NCBI RefSeq assembly: GCF_047948215.1
Contig: NC_134456.1
Location: 78,544,515 to 78,608,514, forward strand
From: Lycorma delicatula
Taxonomy: Eukaryota > Arthropoda > Insecta > Hemiptera > Fulgoridae
Reading direction: 5' to 3'
DNA: 64,000 bases
Shown one piece after another: positions 49,620-61,903 of the stretch. The notes under the pieces were generated by a model. The model had not been told where the DNA came from. It worked only from the letters and a program-made list of their open reading frames with translations, and ran no database searches. The position numbers and the translations under genes are program-made. Numbering within the stretch: the stretch's first letter is position 1; every line of letters begins with the position of its first letter.

Positions 49620-50900
49620 AGTATTGTTAAAAATTGATATATTTATTGGTGAGGAACGTGATCGTTGTGTGTTTTGGTTTCACGATTTTCAGTCAGAAAC
49701 TGCAGTTCAACGTAATTTTCGTAGAGATTACGTTAGGGAGCCTCATAACAGGAGCACAATTTACTCTTGGCACTAAAATTTCGTAGAGACAGGTTGTTAT
49801 GTTAAAAATCACCAGGACACCCACGCCTCTTTGAAGCTACTGTGGAACAACTCAGAAAACGCTTTGCACGTAATCCGAAGAAATCAACTCGAAGTGCTTC
49901 ACCTGAGACTGGCATTCCACAAACGACTGTTTTTTTTTTTTTGTTTTTTTAGTTGTTTAACTTCCAGGACTACCGTTAGGTATTGCTTTAGACGAAGAAA
50001 CGAATGATTTGTAGCGTGTGTGAAAATGCCACGCCTGACCGGGATTTGAACCCGCGACCTCCGAATGAAGCTTGGTCAGGCATGGCATTTTCACTCACGC
50101 TATAAATCATTCAGCTCATCCTCTGAAGCAATACCGGAAGTTAAAAACAAAAAAAAAACAAACTACTGTTTGGGCGTATTAAGTATTGCACTTTAAGCTA
50201 TACAAACTATGGTTCAACACATTACAGTTGACGACAACACATTACAGTTGCTCGGCTGGAGTTTTGTGTGGAAATGTGGATAGAATTGTAGGCAACGTTA
50301 CATTTTTAGACAATGTAATTTTTAGTGATGAGTCAACGTTAAAAATTACTGGTAAGGTGAACATCCTTAATTGCGAAATATGGGGTAGCAAAAAACCTCA
50401 AGAAAATTTTTAGCACATTTGCGATAACCTTAAGGTCAATATTTTTTATGCCCTAAGAATATAAGTCTACGACCCGTTCGACTTCCAGGAGGCAACCATA
50501 AATGGTATTGTGTATCTGGACGTGCTTCTAAATTTTCTAATTCCTCAGTTAGACGATAATGACCGAGATTACTATCAACATTCACTTCACTACCGCCTAG
50601 AAGACCGGGACTTTCTTGATACTCGATTCCCAGGTCAGTGGATTGGTCATGAAAATTCAACTGCACGACAAACTTGCTTCCCAGATTTGATCACGCTAGA
50701 TTCTTTCTTGTGCGATTTGTTTAAAGATCGGTTTATACACTACCTGCTGATATTGTCGAGACTGTTGTTAAGCCTTTGAATCAACGCCGCAACTGCAGAG
50801 GTACGCCCGACTTGCTGGCTACAGTCTGGAATGAAATATACTTCAGGCGGGATGTATGTAGCATTGCAAATGGAAGCCACATCAAACCAGTGTGAATGGG
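49620..50900 (+). pseudogene. Transposase (DUF4817-type N-terminus), broken and SINE-interrupted
   Basis: Blocks in order: WFHDFQSETAVQRNFRRDYV and REPHNRSTIYSW (49675-49770), the N-terminal helix-turn-helix region seen in insect transposases annotated DUF4817; then RKRFARNPKKSTRSAS and ETGIPQTTV up to the SINE; VIFSDESTLKITGKVN (first catalytic Asp, 50315-50365); DFLDTRFPGQWIGHENS (50610-50660); FPDLITLDSFLCDLFKD (third Asp, near 50690-50730); and VWNEIYFRRDVCSIANGSH (50827-50885). The expected QQDGAPPH motif is replaced by a degraded stretch, so the second Asp is lost. Several frameshifts are present. Confidence 0.85.
49919..50171. mobile_element. Head-to-head SINE-2 pair inside the transposase
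   Basis: Near-identical 14-bp repeats ACAAACGACTGTTT (49919-49932) and ACAAACTACTGTTT (50158-50171) enclose two SINE-2 pieces. The left one is on the minus strand: a poly(T) run, tail, body, B box as GGATTTGAACCC, and head ending near 50067. The right one is on the plus strand and lacks its head and B box: GGTCAGGCATGGCATTTTC to a tail and an A run. Both poly(A) tails point outward. The pair splits the transposase just after IPQTTV. Confidence 0.82.
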
Positions 50901-51012
50901 GTGACAAATTTGATGTGTTTTTGTATGAAATGAGACCTCAACCGAATCTTTAAATTATGCAGTAAACTTTTATATGCTTTAAAAATTTTTGAGTCCTTTT
51001 TGAATCACCCGT

Positions 51013-53519
51013 TATAAAATCAGTTAAAACTAGTTATTAGAGCGACAAAGTTGTGCGTTGGAAGTACATGAACCGTGTTCAGTGTATATTTGTAGGCTAG
51101 TTCACCCAGTTTCATCCGATCATCAGAAACAGGAATGCGTATATGTTATTTTTTTATCAACTAAGTTTAAAAAAAAATCGTAACCAAAAAGAAAAAAAAA
51201 ACAAAATTGTTTGAAATTTTGAATGTTATATGAAACTACTCGGAAAAAGAAACTAAAGAAAATGTCACGTCGTCGTAAAGTAAATTAAGTAAATATGATT
51301 TAGAAAAATTGTAATTTGAATTTTATCCAAAAAAATTTGTACTTATAAAAACATTCTTACGTAGTTGTGACATAGTTAGATAATGAAGAAAATGTGAGTT
51401 TCTTTTCATTAAGAAAAAAGTAAATTGGTTAAGCAAAAATCTTAGTTTTATTGTGAATTTAATTATTTATTATATTTTGTTAAATTTTCAGTTACCTTTT
51501 TCAGGTAACTTCTCCAACAATTTTTGTTCATACTTTCTCTACGAAATATTTTCATTTAAACGCAGTAAATTCCTTTCAGATAACCACACTATGTTAAAAC
51601 GTGAAGATAATATATATCTTTTTATAACTAAAAGCAATCTGGCACCGTTAGGTTCTTCTCCGCAGTCAACCGTGTAATAATAGATTTAAAAAATTGTAAA
51701 ACAAAATTTTCTCATCAATACTTCCGAAGATATCACGGCTTGATAAAAAGTATAAAGATAGAAAAAATTATATATTTATGAAAATATAATTTTATGGATT
51801 TTTCGAATTGAAGATATGAATGAATCGGCCACAGAATAGGAATTATTTATTTTATTCTAAAAAAATCCTTGAAAATAAATTGAACCTTGAAAAGTGTTTG
51901 GAAATTGACTGTTAACTTCCTTAGACAGTCTACTTTTAGGTATTTATCATAAACCATCACCGTAATACATAATACAAAATCAGTAAATGACAAGGGATAT
52001 GAATATTCCACCACGATTCTTTCGTCCACTTACGAAATCCCGTAAACCTCTGTAAATCCAGAAACTAATGTTTGTAGTCACCCTGCATTATTGAAGTCAC
52101 TCTGAGCTTCGGGTAAACTAAGAAATTCCCTTGAGTTCAGAACGAATCGAGCGTTTACAGAATTAAGTAAGTAAATTTGTGTTATGAATAAGTAGTAATG
52201 TCAATTTGTTTTACCACATTATAAAGGATACCAACATCTCTTGGCAAATGTAATAAGTTTAATTTACATAAAAACCTCTACACAGATCATTTTAAAATTT
52301 AAATTACATGAAAGATAAATTTTCGTTACATAAATCCAACAATTTATTTAAATTAAATATAATGCTATGCCAAAAACAACCGACATTTCTATAAAATTTA
52401 AAAATAAACCAACTTGGGTTCATTCAACTTCCACATCATCAGGTATTCAAAAAAAAAATCGAATGCCTGTTTATGACTCCTTATTCAAATTTTACGCCCT
52501 TTTTACCCGAAGCGTACATAGGAGAAGTGGTAATGTGTTCATCTGTTATGTATGTTTGTTCCCTTCTGTAGCTTCACAGATCTAACCATCTACAATCAAA
52601 TTTTAGGTAGTATCAGGTTTCGACGTAACATTAAATTGTCTTTACCTAATAGAGGAGGGTGCTAAACTGTGGCACAAAATTAAAAAATTACTCTATTTTC
52701 AAATTTTAATAATGTTATTTCTAAAAACGATAAAAAGAAATACGTTTTGACTCTTGTGATTTTTTAGAAATATTAATCGTTCTTTAGATATAAACGAAAC
52801 ATTTGTTCAGCAAAAGGAAGCAGACATGCATTGCTGCTAGGTTCCCGCCTGAGCAATGTACATACATGTGTTACATTATTATTCATTAACATTAAAATTT
52901 CTATTTAAGTAACACAACCTTTCTAATAAACAAAAATTTAAATTACCAATATCTTACTTATCTACAGTAGATAATGAGTATATTGAAAGATATTGTTATG
53001 GAAACAACAATTGTTATAGAACATAAAACCAGACTACTAATTGTACATATCTACCTAAAATAATTATGAAATAGCCGGTTAGGGCTCACTTCGCTCACCC
53101 GACCGTCTAACCTGGAGGATCTGTCCCCTAATTATGAAAACGAACAAAAAATTATTAAACATTTTTTTCTTTTCTTACAGGAATCTTTTCAGGTTACAGT
53201 AACTTAACGTTGTGTAATTTAATATGACTTTTAGATTTTATATTTTAGTCGGGTGCCTATGTAGGCTAAACGAAACGGTGACTTTAATGGACTCCACTTT
53301 TTTAAGACTAATAGGTACCCGAATACAACACAAAATGTCGAAGTAATACTAAATTTATATCGCTGAATAATTTACTGTTGTGATCAGCACTTGTTTTTTT
53401 TAGTATGAGAATAGATGTTTTATTGTTTATAGATTCAATCAAGTAATGATTTGAGTGCATAGTCTAACTGAAGTTAGATATAGAAAGAGTTTTTGTTTGA
53501 TACCTTCGATGTTACAGAA
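51013..53519. other. AT-rich non-coding DNA
   Basis: No gene recognised. A short GC-rich phrase (GGGCTCACTTCGCTCACCCG, 53083-53102) resembles the GC-rich phrase in the inverted-repeat element at 33.9 kb and may be a fragment of a dispersed repeat. Confidence 0.55.
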
Positions 53520-54060
53520 AGGCGCGGAAATCGCGCTTCCGCGTACCGGTTAATCTGATATTTGAGGGTTGTATAGCGGGCGGCATATTACTGTGCACAT
53601 AAGGTGACGGCCGAATTACTGCGCTATTAACTATCCTGAAATCTGACAATGTACTGCATACTATCTAAGTATATGGAGCTATACGAGATGTTATCGTAAA
53701 GAAATGACTATATAGCTGTTCCACCCGTCCTATCATTCTGTCTCTCCCGTACGCAATGTGCAGCTAGCCACCCGCTATAAGTTATGGTAAGTGGTAGGTA
53801 GTCGTGGTTGGAAGAGGCCATACGAAGGCGATAGTAATTTGTGTAAATATACTGATGGCAATGCCTGCCGAGGGAATATCTGCATCGGTGGCATCCTGAT
53901 AGCGGCCAAACGGATGATTCATTGTGTTGTGTTATTAAGTTTAGAGGATCTAAACGGCGACCTCCGGTGTAGCCCATCAGGGCTGTGAACAGAGGAGGTA
54001 GTGTGATGACCTGGATCATCACAAGGTGGGCGACTTTCCCAAAGAGAGTCAGGATGCATT
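53520..54060. other. GC-rich block of unknown origin
   Basis: Base composition rises sharply against the AT-rich flanks. Overlapping short frames on both strands (104 codons minus, 65 codons plus) have no recognised motif. The block may be the 5' leader of a LINE, by analogy with the GC-rich leader at 14.65-14.79 kb, but no ORF1 or reverse transcriptase follows and no second copy is present here. Confidence 0.4.
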
Positions 54061-54582
54061 GAGAAAAAATGCCTGAAAGAAAAATTTTCTTAACTATTTT
54101 TTATTCTTTTTTCATAATTATTCTTGGTAGATGTGTGCAATTGTAGTCAGGTTTTTTGTTTTTTAGTAATTATTTTATTTATTAAAAGATTTGATATAGA
54201 ATAACGTTTAAATAAATGTCTTAATGAATAAAATGTGTATTAGTTATTCATGATTTTTGGTTGAAAGCCGATAGTGCTTGAGTTAAATTTTTAAAACTTC
54301 TTTCGTGTTAGTTGGCTTTATTAAACATCATATAATATTTCACAAAAATTATAATGGCTCTGATTGGTACAGTATTATTATGGAAGTCTCCAGATTTAAA
54401 ATAAATGACCTAAATAATTTATCACACAATAAATCTACACATATATTATTTTATATCACTGAATAATTAAATATACAAATAACTTTAAGTTACTTTAATA
54501 TTTATTTGAATTTGTTTTAATAATTTTTAATGAAAATACGTACATATACAATTACGAATAGAGAGTAAGTATTGCGCATAAA
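54061..54582. other. AT-rich non-coding DNA
   Basis: Nothing recognised. Confidence 0.55.
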
Positions 54583-55557
54583 TACAAAGTGGCGCACGAA
54601 ATGAGCCAACATTTGTTTTTTTTAAAAAATATTTATTTTAATCCCAATACAGAAAAGTAAAATACTTGTTTGCTATATACATGGAGATTATATTTTTCTT
54701 ATCACATGTTCAATATGAACACCATCTCATCTAGCAATTTCTTCAACATGAACTCCTATTTTTAATAACTAGACGATACATTTCCTCGGTTATCTCGTTG
54801 CACACCTCAATGATTAGTACTCGCACTTCCATCACTGTACGAAAATAGGAAAAATTATTTTCTTTTAGAAATCTCCAATGAAAAAAATCACAAGATTCAA
54901 AAGAGTTCGGGGGCCAGTTCTATCCACTCAAACGATTTGGAGATTGGATTGAAATGCCATTTGCAAAAGATTTTCATGCAGAAAGTCTAAAAGAACGTTA
55001 ATTGTGTGTGTTCTGGCTCCATCCTGCATAAATCACACGTTTTCTAATTGAACCCCTTTTACAAGAAGCTGAGGAACAAAATGATTTCGCACCATATTAA
55101 GATAACGTTCACCGTTCACTGTCTGTCTAAAAAAAAATTACCCCATGACATGAGACAGCAGCCCGTACTGTAATTCTTGGAGCGTGAAGCACCTTTTCAT
55201 GAAGCACGAGTGGACCTTACCCGTTCACTGTTACTCTCAAATACTGAATCATCACTATTACATTTTTCGTAAAGTCTGCGTATTGTTTTATATGAGGGTA
55301 ACGACTGAGTTTGAAAATGTGCACGAAATTGTCTTTGTGTAAGCACCACGCTTTTCGTTTAATTAAAAACAGCGCGTCAACCTTTCTTCCTTTTCAGCCA
55401 TCTTGGAACGATATACAAACACCGCAATCGAAAATAGATGAAACTAATATTCATGAACTGCTAATAATTCTACCAACATAAAACACATTAATAATTATTA
55501 CTAACGTAAACAATTATTGCCAAAACAAATGTTGGATCATTCGAGAGCCACCCTCTA
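54583..55557 (-). mobile_element. Tc1/mariner-superfamily transposon, degraded
   Basis: TA at 54583-54584 and 55556-55557 flank inverted ends. CCAACATTTGTTTT is identical in both, with GTGGCGCACGAA (left) against GTGGCTCTCGAA (complement of right) further out. The 971-bp unit encodes a decayed transposase on the minus strand and has lost part of its middle. Confidence 0.85.
54690..55405 (-). pseudogene. Transposase with large internal deletion
   Basis: On the minus strand it starts MAEKEER (near 55400), then THTKTISCTF-like and QTQSLPSYKTIRRLYEKC blocks of the N-terminal DNA-binding region. A jump follows to TVNGERYLNMVRNHFVPQLL (needs frameshifts, near 55060-55130) and VWFMQDGARTHTINVLLDFL (second catalytic Asp, near 55000). 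After that come a CDFFHWRFLKEN-like third-Asp region near 54870-54910 and a C-terminal NEITEEMYRLVIKN near 54770. The segment with the first catalytic Asp is deleted. This layout is common among insect Tc1/mariner-type transposases. Confidence 0.75.
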
Positions 55558-56566
55558 TGTAAAAAACGAGGGAAGATAAATGACCTTTTTTACGTCGTAT
55601 GTTAATGTAATAATTATATTTATGTATATATTTTTTTTTCTTTAATTTACATAACTTACAAAAATATGGCAAAGTATATAATATAAAATATATTAAAAAA
55701 AATATTGCGGATTTAATAAAAAAGTAGTTGTATAAATATGTTTATTACACAATTTTCGCTTTCCTTGTTTCTTATAAATTATACTCGCAATATTGCATTT
55801 ACGATAAAAGAAGGCTGAAACTCATGTTAACGTAAAGATTAAAATCGTGTATAAATCAAATTTTCCCTTCTTTTATAGCTCAGTAAATAATAATATAATA
55901 AGGTCATATTGTTATCTAAAAAAAAATAATAACTTACGCATAATATAGTAATATAATACAGAATTAAATCTGATGTCGTTTTATACTATACGACTAAATA
56001 TCTGGCACAAATAGTTTCATCTAATTAATATTCATCACATTCCTGTAATCGTGTCAAATTGCCTTGGAGGTGCCATTTAACTTAACGCTAAAATAACAAT
56101 ACAATGTACACAGCTTACTGGTTCCAATGAGATATCGACCTAAACCGTACGACAATCTCTATCCAATAGTTGGAATCCCAACCAGATCCTAATTCTATAT
56201 GCACTTAAAGTGCATATAGCATTTGAATGCTATTTATTATATTAGTTTAGTTTATGATTTTTAAAATTATTCTACCACTAAATACTGTTATCATTTTCTT
56301 TTTACATAAAATAAGTTATTTTGCTATTTAATAATCTTAAGGAAAGAACTAAAGACTTAAGGAGTAATAAATCAAGCGATACGTAAAATATTTTATTTTT
56401 ACCTACACACATTTTAATAAATTTGACTGGTCATTAAATTCCTATACATACAGTATCTTATTGGTTATTTTCTATGTTGTTATGAATGCGATTATATTAA
56501 TTTGAAATTTATACTTTTTTTCTTTAATAAAACAAGAAAATAGAAACAAAAATCAGTACGTCAAAA
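55558..56566. other. AT-rich DNA with a near-perfect palindrome
   Basis: At 56195-56219 two 12-bp arms (CTATATGCACTT and its complement) are separated by a single A. A 6-bp hairpin AGCATT/AATGCT follows at 56218-56231. No gene seen. Confidence 0.6.
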
Positions 56567-57470
56567 CTGAATGCCTAGCTTTTGTCAATAACTTAGAAAT
56601 TTTTGCAGAAAATCAGAACAAGACGTAATCAACTAAATTAACCAAATTAAAGAAATACCTGGAAAAAACAGGCTTGCAGATCTTTTCAAAGAGAAAAATG
56701 ATCACAAGTTCCGGTAAATATCCTAAAAAGATAATAGAAATAAAGTATGGCAACATTAAGATCATGGACCATTTTAAATACCAGTATCTTGGAGAAATAT
56801 TAGTTCAAAAGGAAAAGTTGAACTAGTTAATGAGACCAAATTAGAACAACTAAATTTTTACACAAAAAATATTTATAACAAAAAGGATCTTTCTACAAAT
56901 GCAAAATTAAGGCATTGTAGCACAGTTGTAAGACCAGTCAGTCATCTTGTATAACATGGAAATTAAAAATACAACTGGAATAGAAAATCTACTCAAGATA
57001 GAAAGAAGAATTTACGATCCAAGAAGAACACAAGAAGGCCACAGACTGTAATCAACTAAAGATAAATACAATAAAACTGAAGACCTGGAAATAACAATAA
57101 GAAAACGACGACTAAAATTCTATGGACACGTGGTCCAAACGAACCAATCAAGGCTAAATAAACAGATTTTCAATAAACTCTACAACTATAAAGGTCAATG
57201 TGGATATGTTAAACAGATGAAAGGAAATGTCAAAAAGTTCAAAGTTAAAGAAGATGACTGTAAAGATCGAAAGAAATAACAAAGGAAACTTTTTGAATTA
57301 AAGGGTTCCTGTAAGTGAAAAGAAAACCTCAGCAAAGGCGAATGGACAGAAGAAAGAAGAGCTAAACAGTGTGAAATAATGAAAATCTTCTGGAAGAAAA
57401 AAAAATTACATGAAGTGATATTTACGTGGACCTTGAAGGCCTATTCGCGTAAAAAAAAAAAAAAACAAAA
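56567..57470 (+). pseudogene. LINE reverse transcriptase, C-terminal part, decayed
   Basis: From 56575 the frame reads LAFVNNLEIFAENQNKT, the position of the catalytic LAYADDLALLAE motif in non-LTR reverse transcriptases. Here the two catalytic Asp residues are Asn-Asn (56587-56592). Downstream blocks fit the thumb and C-terminal region: KLKKYLEKTGLQIFSKR, KYQYLGE, a DPRRTQEGH stretch, and RKRRLKFYGHVVQTNQSRLN (near 57100-57160). The unit ends in GGCCTATTCGCG and an A run at 57450-57464, its 3' tail. Many stops. The clade differs from the jockey-like fragments at 24 and 63 kb. Confidence 0.82.
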
Positions 57471-58031
57471 AAAGATCTCGCTTCAAAATGTTTCCATTTA
57501 TTCTCTAATCATCATCAATGACTGTTGCAGCTGTTTTCACACAAGTGTAAACTGAATTTACTACTGACAGTTTTCAAAATTAAGCAGGTGCAGAGTAAAA
57601 AATATAGTTGAAAAGAATGTAATTTAATATGCTTATTTAGTACTTCGTTGTTCCGTTCGTGGTCCGTTCGTTGAACGTTGGAAATCTCGACTTCGAAATC
57701 AGCTGATATTTACTCTAATATTAGAGGTTCTTTACTACACGGTGAGAAAAAATTGTTTGAAATTTCAGTAATAAATGTCTTACAAACAGTTACCATTCTA
57801 AGAAACGTTTCTTCCTAAAACTAAATTTATTAAATTATTAATATTCAAATTACTAAATAATTCCATAACGTTCACATTCATATGAAGAACTAAAATTTTA
57901 AAAATTACAATAAAAAAACTGACACCTGTGGGTTTTTTTTGATGCTCGGCTTTCACACAAAACTTGATTTAGAATATTTATGATTTTATTATCGATATAT
58001 TTTTTTTTTTCGTTTATTTAATTCAATGATT
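57471..58031. other. AT-rich DNA with a SINE-1 fragment
   Basis: At 57671-57708 the minus strand matches SINE-1 around its palindrome (GAACGTTGGAAATCTCGACTT then CGAAATCAGCTGAT on the plus strand). The rest of the SINE is missing. No gene seen. Confidence 0.55.
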
Positions 58032-58735
58032 CAAACTAAGGCGCGCGCGCATACCGTATTTAATTCGCACGGATGTGGCAGTACTAGCGTCAACGGTCGG
58101 CAATAACTAAACTAATATAATTTCACAACTTACATAAAACAAATTTTTCTTGTAGCCAAGAGGCTTAACGTACCAGATAGTGAGTCATCCGGGCGATTGA
58201 GTTCCAGACCCAGCCAGACCGTGTTACTTTTTTACACTTTAAACATTAATTTAATTCTACCACTCACCTGTTATGTCACAACATAGTAGACAACAAAAAT
58301 ATTTTTTTTAGTGAGGGTGCGATTTTGTAAAAAATTCTTTTATTTTTTAATTGGTAATAAATGCGCCTAAGAAAAATATGATCTGAAAGAAATCATAAAT
58401 ACGATCAAGGAGGTGAGGGGCGCCTCACCCGCTTGACTTTTAAGTTGAAAATTTAATGGCATCAATGTCCCACATATAGAAGTAATCTAACCAAGTTTAG
58501 TTAAATTCGGTCTAGTAGTTCTGGAAATATAAGGTGGTTTATAGGCTAACACCGAACACACGTACATATTCGAACATTAACATCTGGAAATATTTCCATC
58601 CGGTTTTTTGGATTCCTTAGGTATCAAAACGACAAAATCCGGTGAAAATTGCATATTCCCAAATTGGACCGATTACAATTTACAATACGTTCCCTTCTAT
58701 ACTGTATTCGGTTAGCTTGTAGAGTGAAGAATAAA
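58032..58735 (-). repeat. Repeat family C, copy 2
   Basis: The complement matches 10322-11190 without that copy's SINE-2. The GCGCGCGCGC end lies at 58042-58051 and the opposite end near 58735. Relative to copy 1 it has about 120 extra bp at about 58100-58225, which contain a tRNA-like phrase (TAGCCAAGAGGCTTAACG, then GAGTTCCAGACCC) and may be another short insertion. No coding frame. Confidence 0.75.
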
Positions 58736-59416
58736 CAAACACTACGTTTGTGTTAGTAATTTCGTCATGTTTCTACTGAGTCATGTCCCTTGTAATCTAT
58801 GCCGATTCACAACGCGGCCGGATCTATATGCAAAATAATAATCATTACTCATATTAGTCACTATATAATGAATTTATTAAAATTTACAATATATGTATAA
58901 TTTGTATAAAATATAATAGCACGTGTTACTGATTATTAACATCGCGTAGTTTATTTTATGTGCACCAGGATTTACAGAAGATGCTTGTGAATCGACTACC
59001 TAAACACTTATACGCGCAGCGCAGTTTGTTTACTTCAACTCTACAAGCTAACGAATTTGGTACAGAGCTGTAACTCTGCTATAACGCTATCTGAAAGGGA
59101 AAGTAACAAAAATTTGTTGCAGCACCTGTGTTCTTTTTAGTTACAACTAATATAGTACGTATTAATATAAAGAATACTACCCAGAGCGAAGCGAATACTA
59201 CATCATTTATTTCTGAACGACAAGAGTTTTTATTTGTTGAAATTTTTGTAATCATCTTTCTTTCAACAGTTTTAGGAAGATTTCATAAGTTACCTATTGT
59301 AATGGGTACCATGATTTGACTTCCGGAAAATTTCTACATATCTTCGCGTTTCACATCCCCCAGATCCCAAAACCACCGTCAACTCAAAAGTTTATATATA
59401 TATATATACACTCTTA

Positions 59417-59488
<72 letters not shown>

Positions 59489-59611
59489 TTTCACGTTCTT
59501 CTGAACACGATAACTACCGTAATTTTGCGCCAATCACTTTCAAATTGTTCCTTAAAAATAACTCATCCCTAAATCTCGGTTAAGTTCATTAACAGCCAAA
59601 ATCAAAGCATT
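58736..59611. other. AT-rich DNA with a compound microsatellite
   Basis: A TG run followed by a TA run lies at 59419-59484, with a small TA run at 59394-59408. Two 62-63 codon frames (59128-59319 and 59316-59504) have no motif, and the second is mostly microsatellite. Confidence 0.6.
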
Positions 59612-60118
59612 GGGGTGTATTTTTTCGAAAAAAATTAATATAGCTATAACTTTCTTATTAAGTAAAATATCGAATTCGTTTAAAGTTCCTACTATACTTT
59701 GGATAAGGGCCTACAACTTATGCAAGTAAAGAATTTTTGATGTCACCAACGATTGGACCAGGGGGTGGAAAAAAATGGGGTTTCGAAGAAAAAAAAATTA
59801 TACCTCCCTTAATAGGAACAGTATCGATTCGGTTTAAAGTGATCGTTAGTCCTCTAAACGTTACCTAAAACTTTTATCTGAAGCAATTTTTGATATGACC
59901 AACCGTACGGCAAAGGATGACCAAAATATTGCTAGAATTGTCCGAAGCAAGATGGGGCTTGTTGTATGCTAAACATGTGAAATTTTTTTCACATACACCC
60001 ATTTTCGTATTGAGTAAATTTGAAGTTTTTCTTAACTTTAAGGTAGAAATCTTTTTTATCCCCTACTTAGCACCGGTAAAATCTTCCTCCGCCTTCCGGC
60101 ATGCCGAAAGGTATTTTT
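59612..60118 (-). repeat. Repeat family B, copy 2
   Basis: The complement aligns with 42912-43441 over its whole length. It is about 15 percent diverged by eye, with a deletion of the GGGGGATACTAAGG tandem part present in copy 1. The 72-codon frame at 59917-60135 is not conserved in the other copy. Confidence 0.82.
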
Positions 60119-60353
60119 TAATTGCACAAGAATAGGGTGTTACTTAAGCGAGTTTAACATAATCATAATTTGTCTTTAATTTTTTCTTTTTAAATTAAAT
60201 TTTCTCCTGCTGTTGAATTTTAAAAATGAAATTTTTACATGGTATCGTAACCATTGTTTTGGCCACCAGTATAAAAATAAGGTTTAACCTCAAGATTTAA
60301 CCATATTTTCATGATATAAAAACTGCCTGTCAGATCATTGTACTCATAAATCA

Positions 60354-60671
60354 TATAGACCGATTTTTTTTTTTCTCCTGTTTAGCCTCCGGAAATCGCC
60401 ATCAAGTATTAGTTCAGAGGATGAATAAGGATGATATGTATGGATGTAAATAAAGTGTAGTCTTGTGAATTCTCAGGTCGACCATTTATGAGATGTGTGG
60501 TTAATTAAAACCCAACCACCAAAGAACACCGGTATCCACGATCTAGTATTAAAATCCGTATAAAATTAACTGCCTTTACTAAAATTTGAACGTTGAAACT
60601 ATCGATTTCGAAATCAGCTGATTTGCGAAGATGCGTTCACTACTAGACCAACCCGGTGGGTATAGACCGAT
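60354..60671 (-). mobile_element. SINE-1 copy with 11-bp target duplication
   Basis: Perfect repeats TATAGACCGAT at 60354-60364 and 60661-60671 bound a full-length minus-strand SINE-1 (60365-60660). Its tail begins next to a T-rich run at 60364-60375 and its head ends CCCACCGGGTTGGTC. A and B boxes are recognisable with a few substitutions. Confidence 0.93.
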
Positions 60672-61868
60672 ATTTAGTTAATTAAATCTGTTAATAAGGA
60701 ATCCACAAATCTATGTTTATTAATGTGCAATTTTTGTTAAAAATAGTAACAATTTATTTTTTTTAAAATTACAATGCCAAACTAGGCAATATAACTGTTG
60801 TGTAACATAATAATTCAGCTTCCATAAAAGTCTTTAATCCTTGCTTTATCATTTTTAATGATTTACTAATCAATTTTAATGATTTTTCCACCAATCTATT
60901 TAAAATAAAATTAAAATATTTTCTTTTACAGAAACTATGTTTTTATTAATCCGTAGTATATTTTAAAAGTAAAAGCAAATGAATGTAATCGTAATATTTT
61001 AAACTGCAGTAACTGAGCAATCTAAAGAGAAAATAACTATTAGATCATTTAAATGTAAAGTGTTCCTTTAAATTCATGTGTAGCTGTTTTTATTTAAAAA
61101 TTAAAAAACAATAGAGAGATAATATATTACAATTTAACTTTTTTCTTGCTCCTTTTTTAGCTAATAAAGTAGGTTTGTTATTTAGTTCATATATTTTTAA
61201 CTTTTTTAACTTATTTTTACAAATATGTAAATAAATTCTATCTTTCTGTATTTATTGGATTTTTTTAAATTTAAAGTTCTACTGTTGTTAAATAATATTC
61301 TTACGAATAAATTTCAATTTAAACTCTAATAATAATAATATCCTGTTATTTTTTACAATATTTCATATTTATTTTTCTTCAATCGATATGTTAACTAATG
61401 TGAAATCATATAAAAATGATCTGGTATAAATATTTCGGTTGTTAGAAGATTAATTGATGAAATGCTTCATCATAACCGTCACTGTGATCATTATCCACAT
61501 CCTGTCACCTCCGTTGACGGTCGGAGGCTTTCATTATACAGCACTCAATCTTCCCTGTTTTCAGTTGAAATCTTCACCTCTTTTTTCTTTTTAACTTCCT
61601 ACAGCTCATTTATTCTTTCCGCTTTCCTTTATTTCAATCTTATTCTACCATCAATTCTTTTAAAATAAGTCAATTCTACTCGCTACCAAACCCAAACAAT
61701 TTTTTCTCCCTTTATACTAAAGAAACTTTCTATTCTCATTTACCCTTACCAGAGCAGTTTCATTCTTTCATTAATTTTTTTCTTTCATCATTTAGATTTC
61801 ATTATGAAGATAATAGTTTCGTATAAAATTTGTTATACAAACAAACGGTATTAGTGAAATTATACTCG

Positions 61869-61903
<35 letters not shown>

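Larger units (their letters stand above)
49471..51012 (+). mobile_element. Tc1/mariner-superfamily transposon, about 1.3 kb plus a SINE
   Basis: The left end reads CCGTGTGATTAAAAAAGGA and the complement of the right end ACGGGTGATTCAAAAAGGAC, extending to AACTTTTAAACC and AATTTTTAAAGC, an imperfect inverted repeat of about 37 bp. A plus-strand transposase gene fills the interior and is split by a SINE-2 pair at 49919-50171. Without the SINE the element is about 1.3 kb. It belongs to the same transposase family as the deleted element at 36.97-37.9 kb. Confidence 0.83.

Noticed and set aside
53708..54022. 104-codon minus-strand ORF as a gene
   Set aside because: GC-rich patch with equally long frames on both strands, and no motif or start context.
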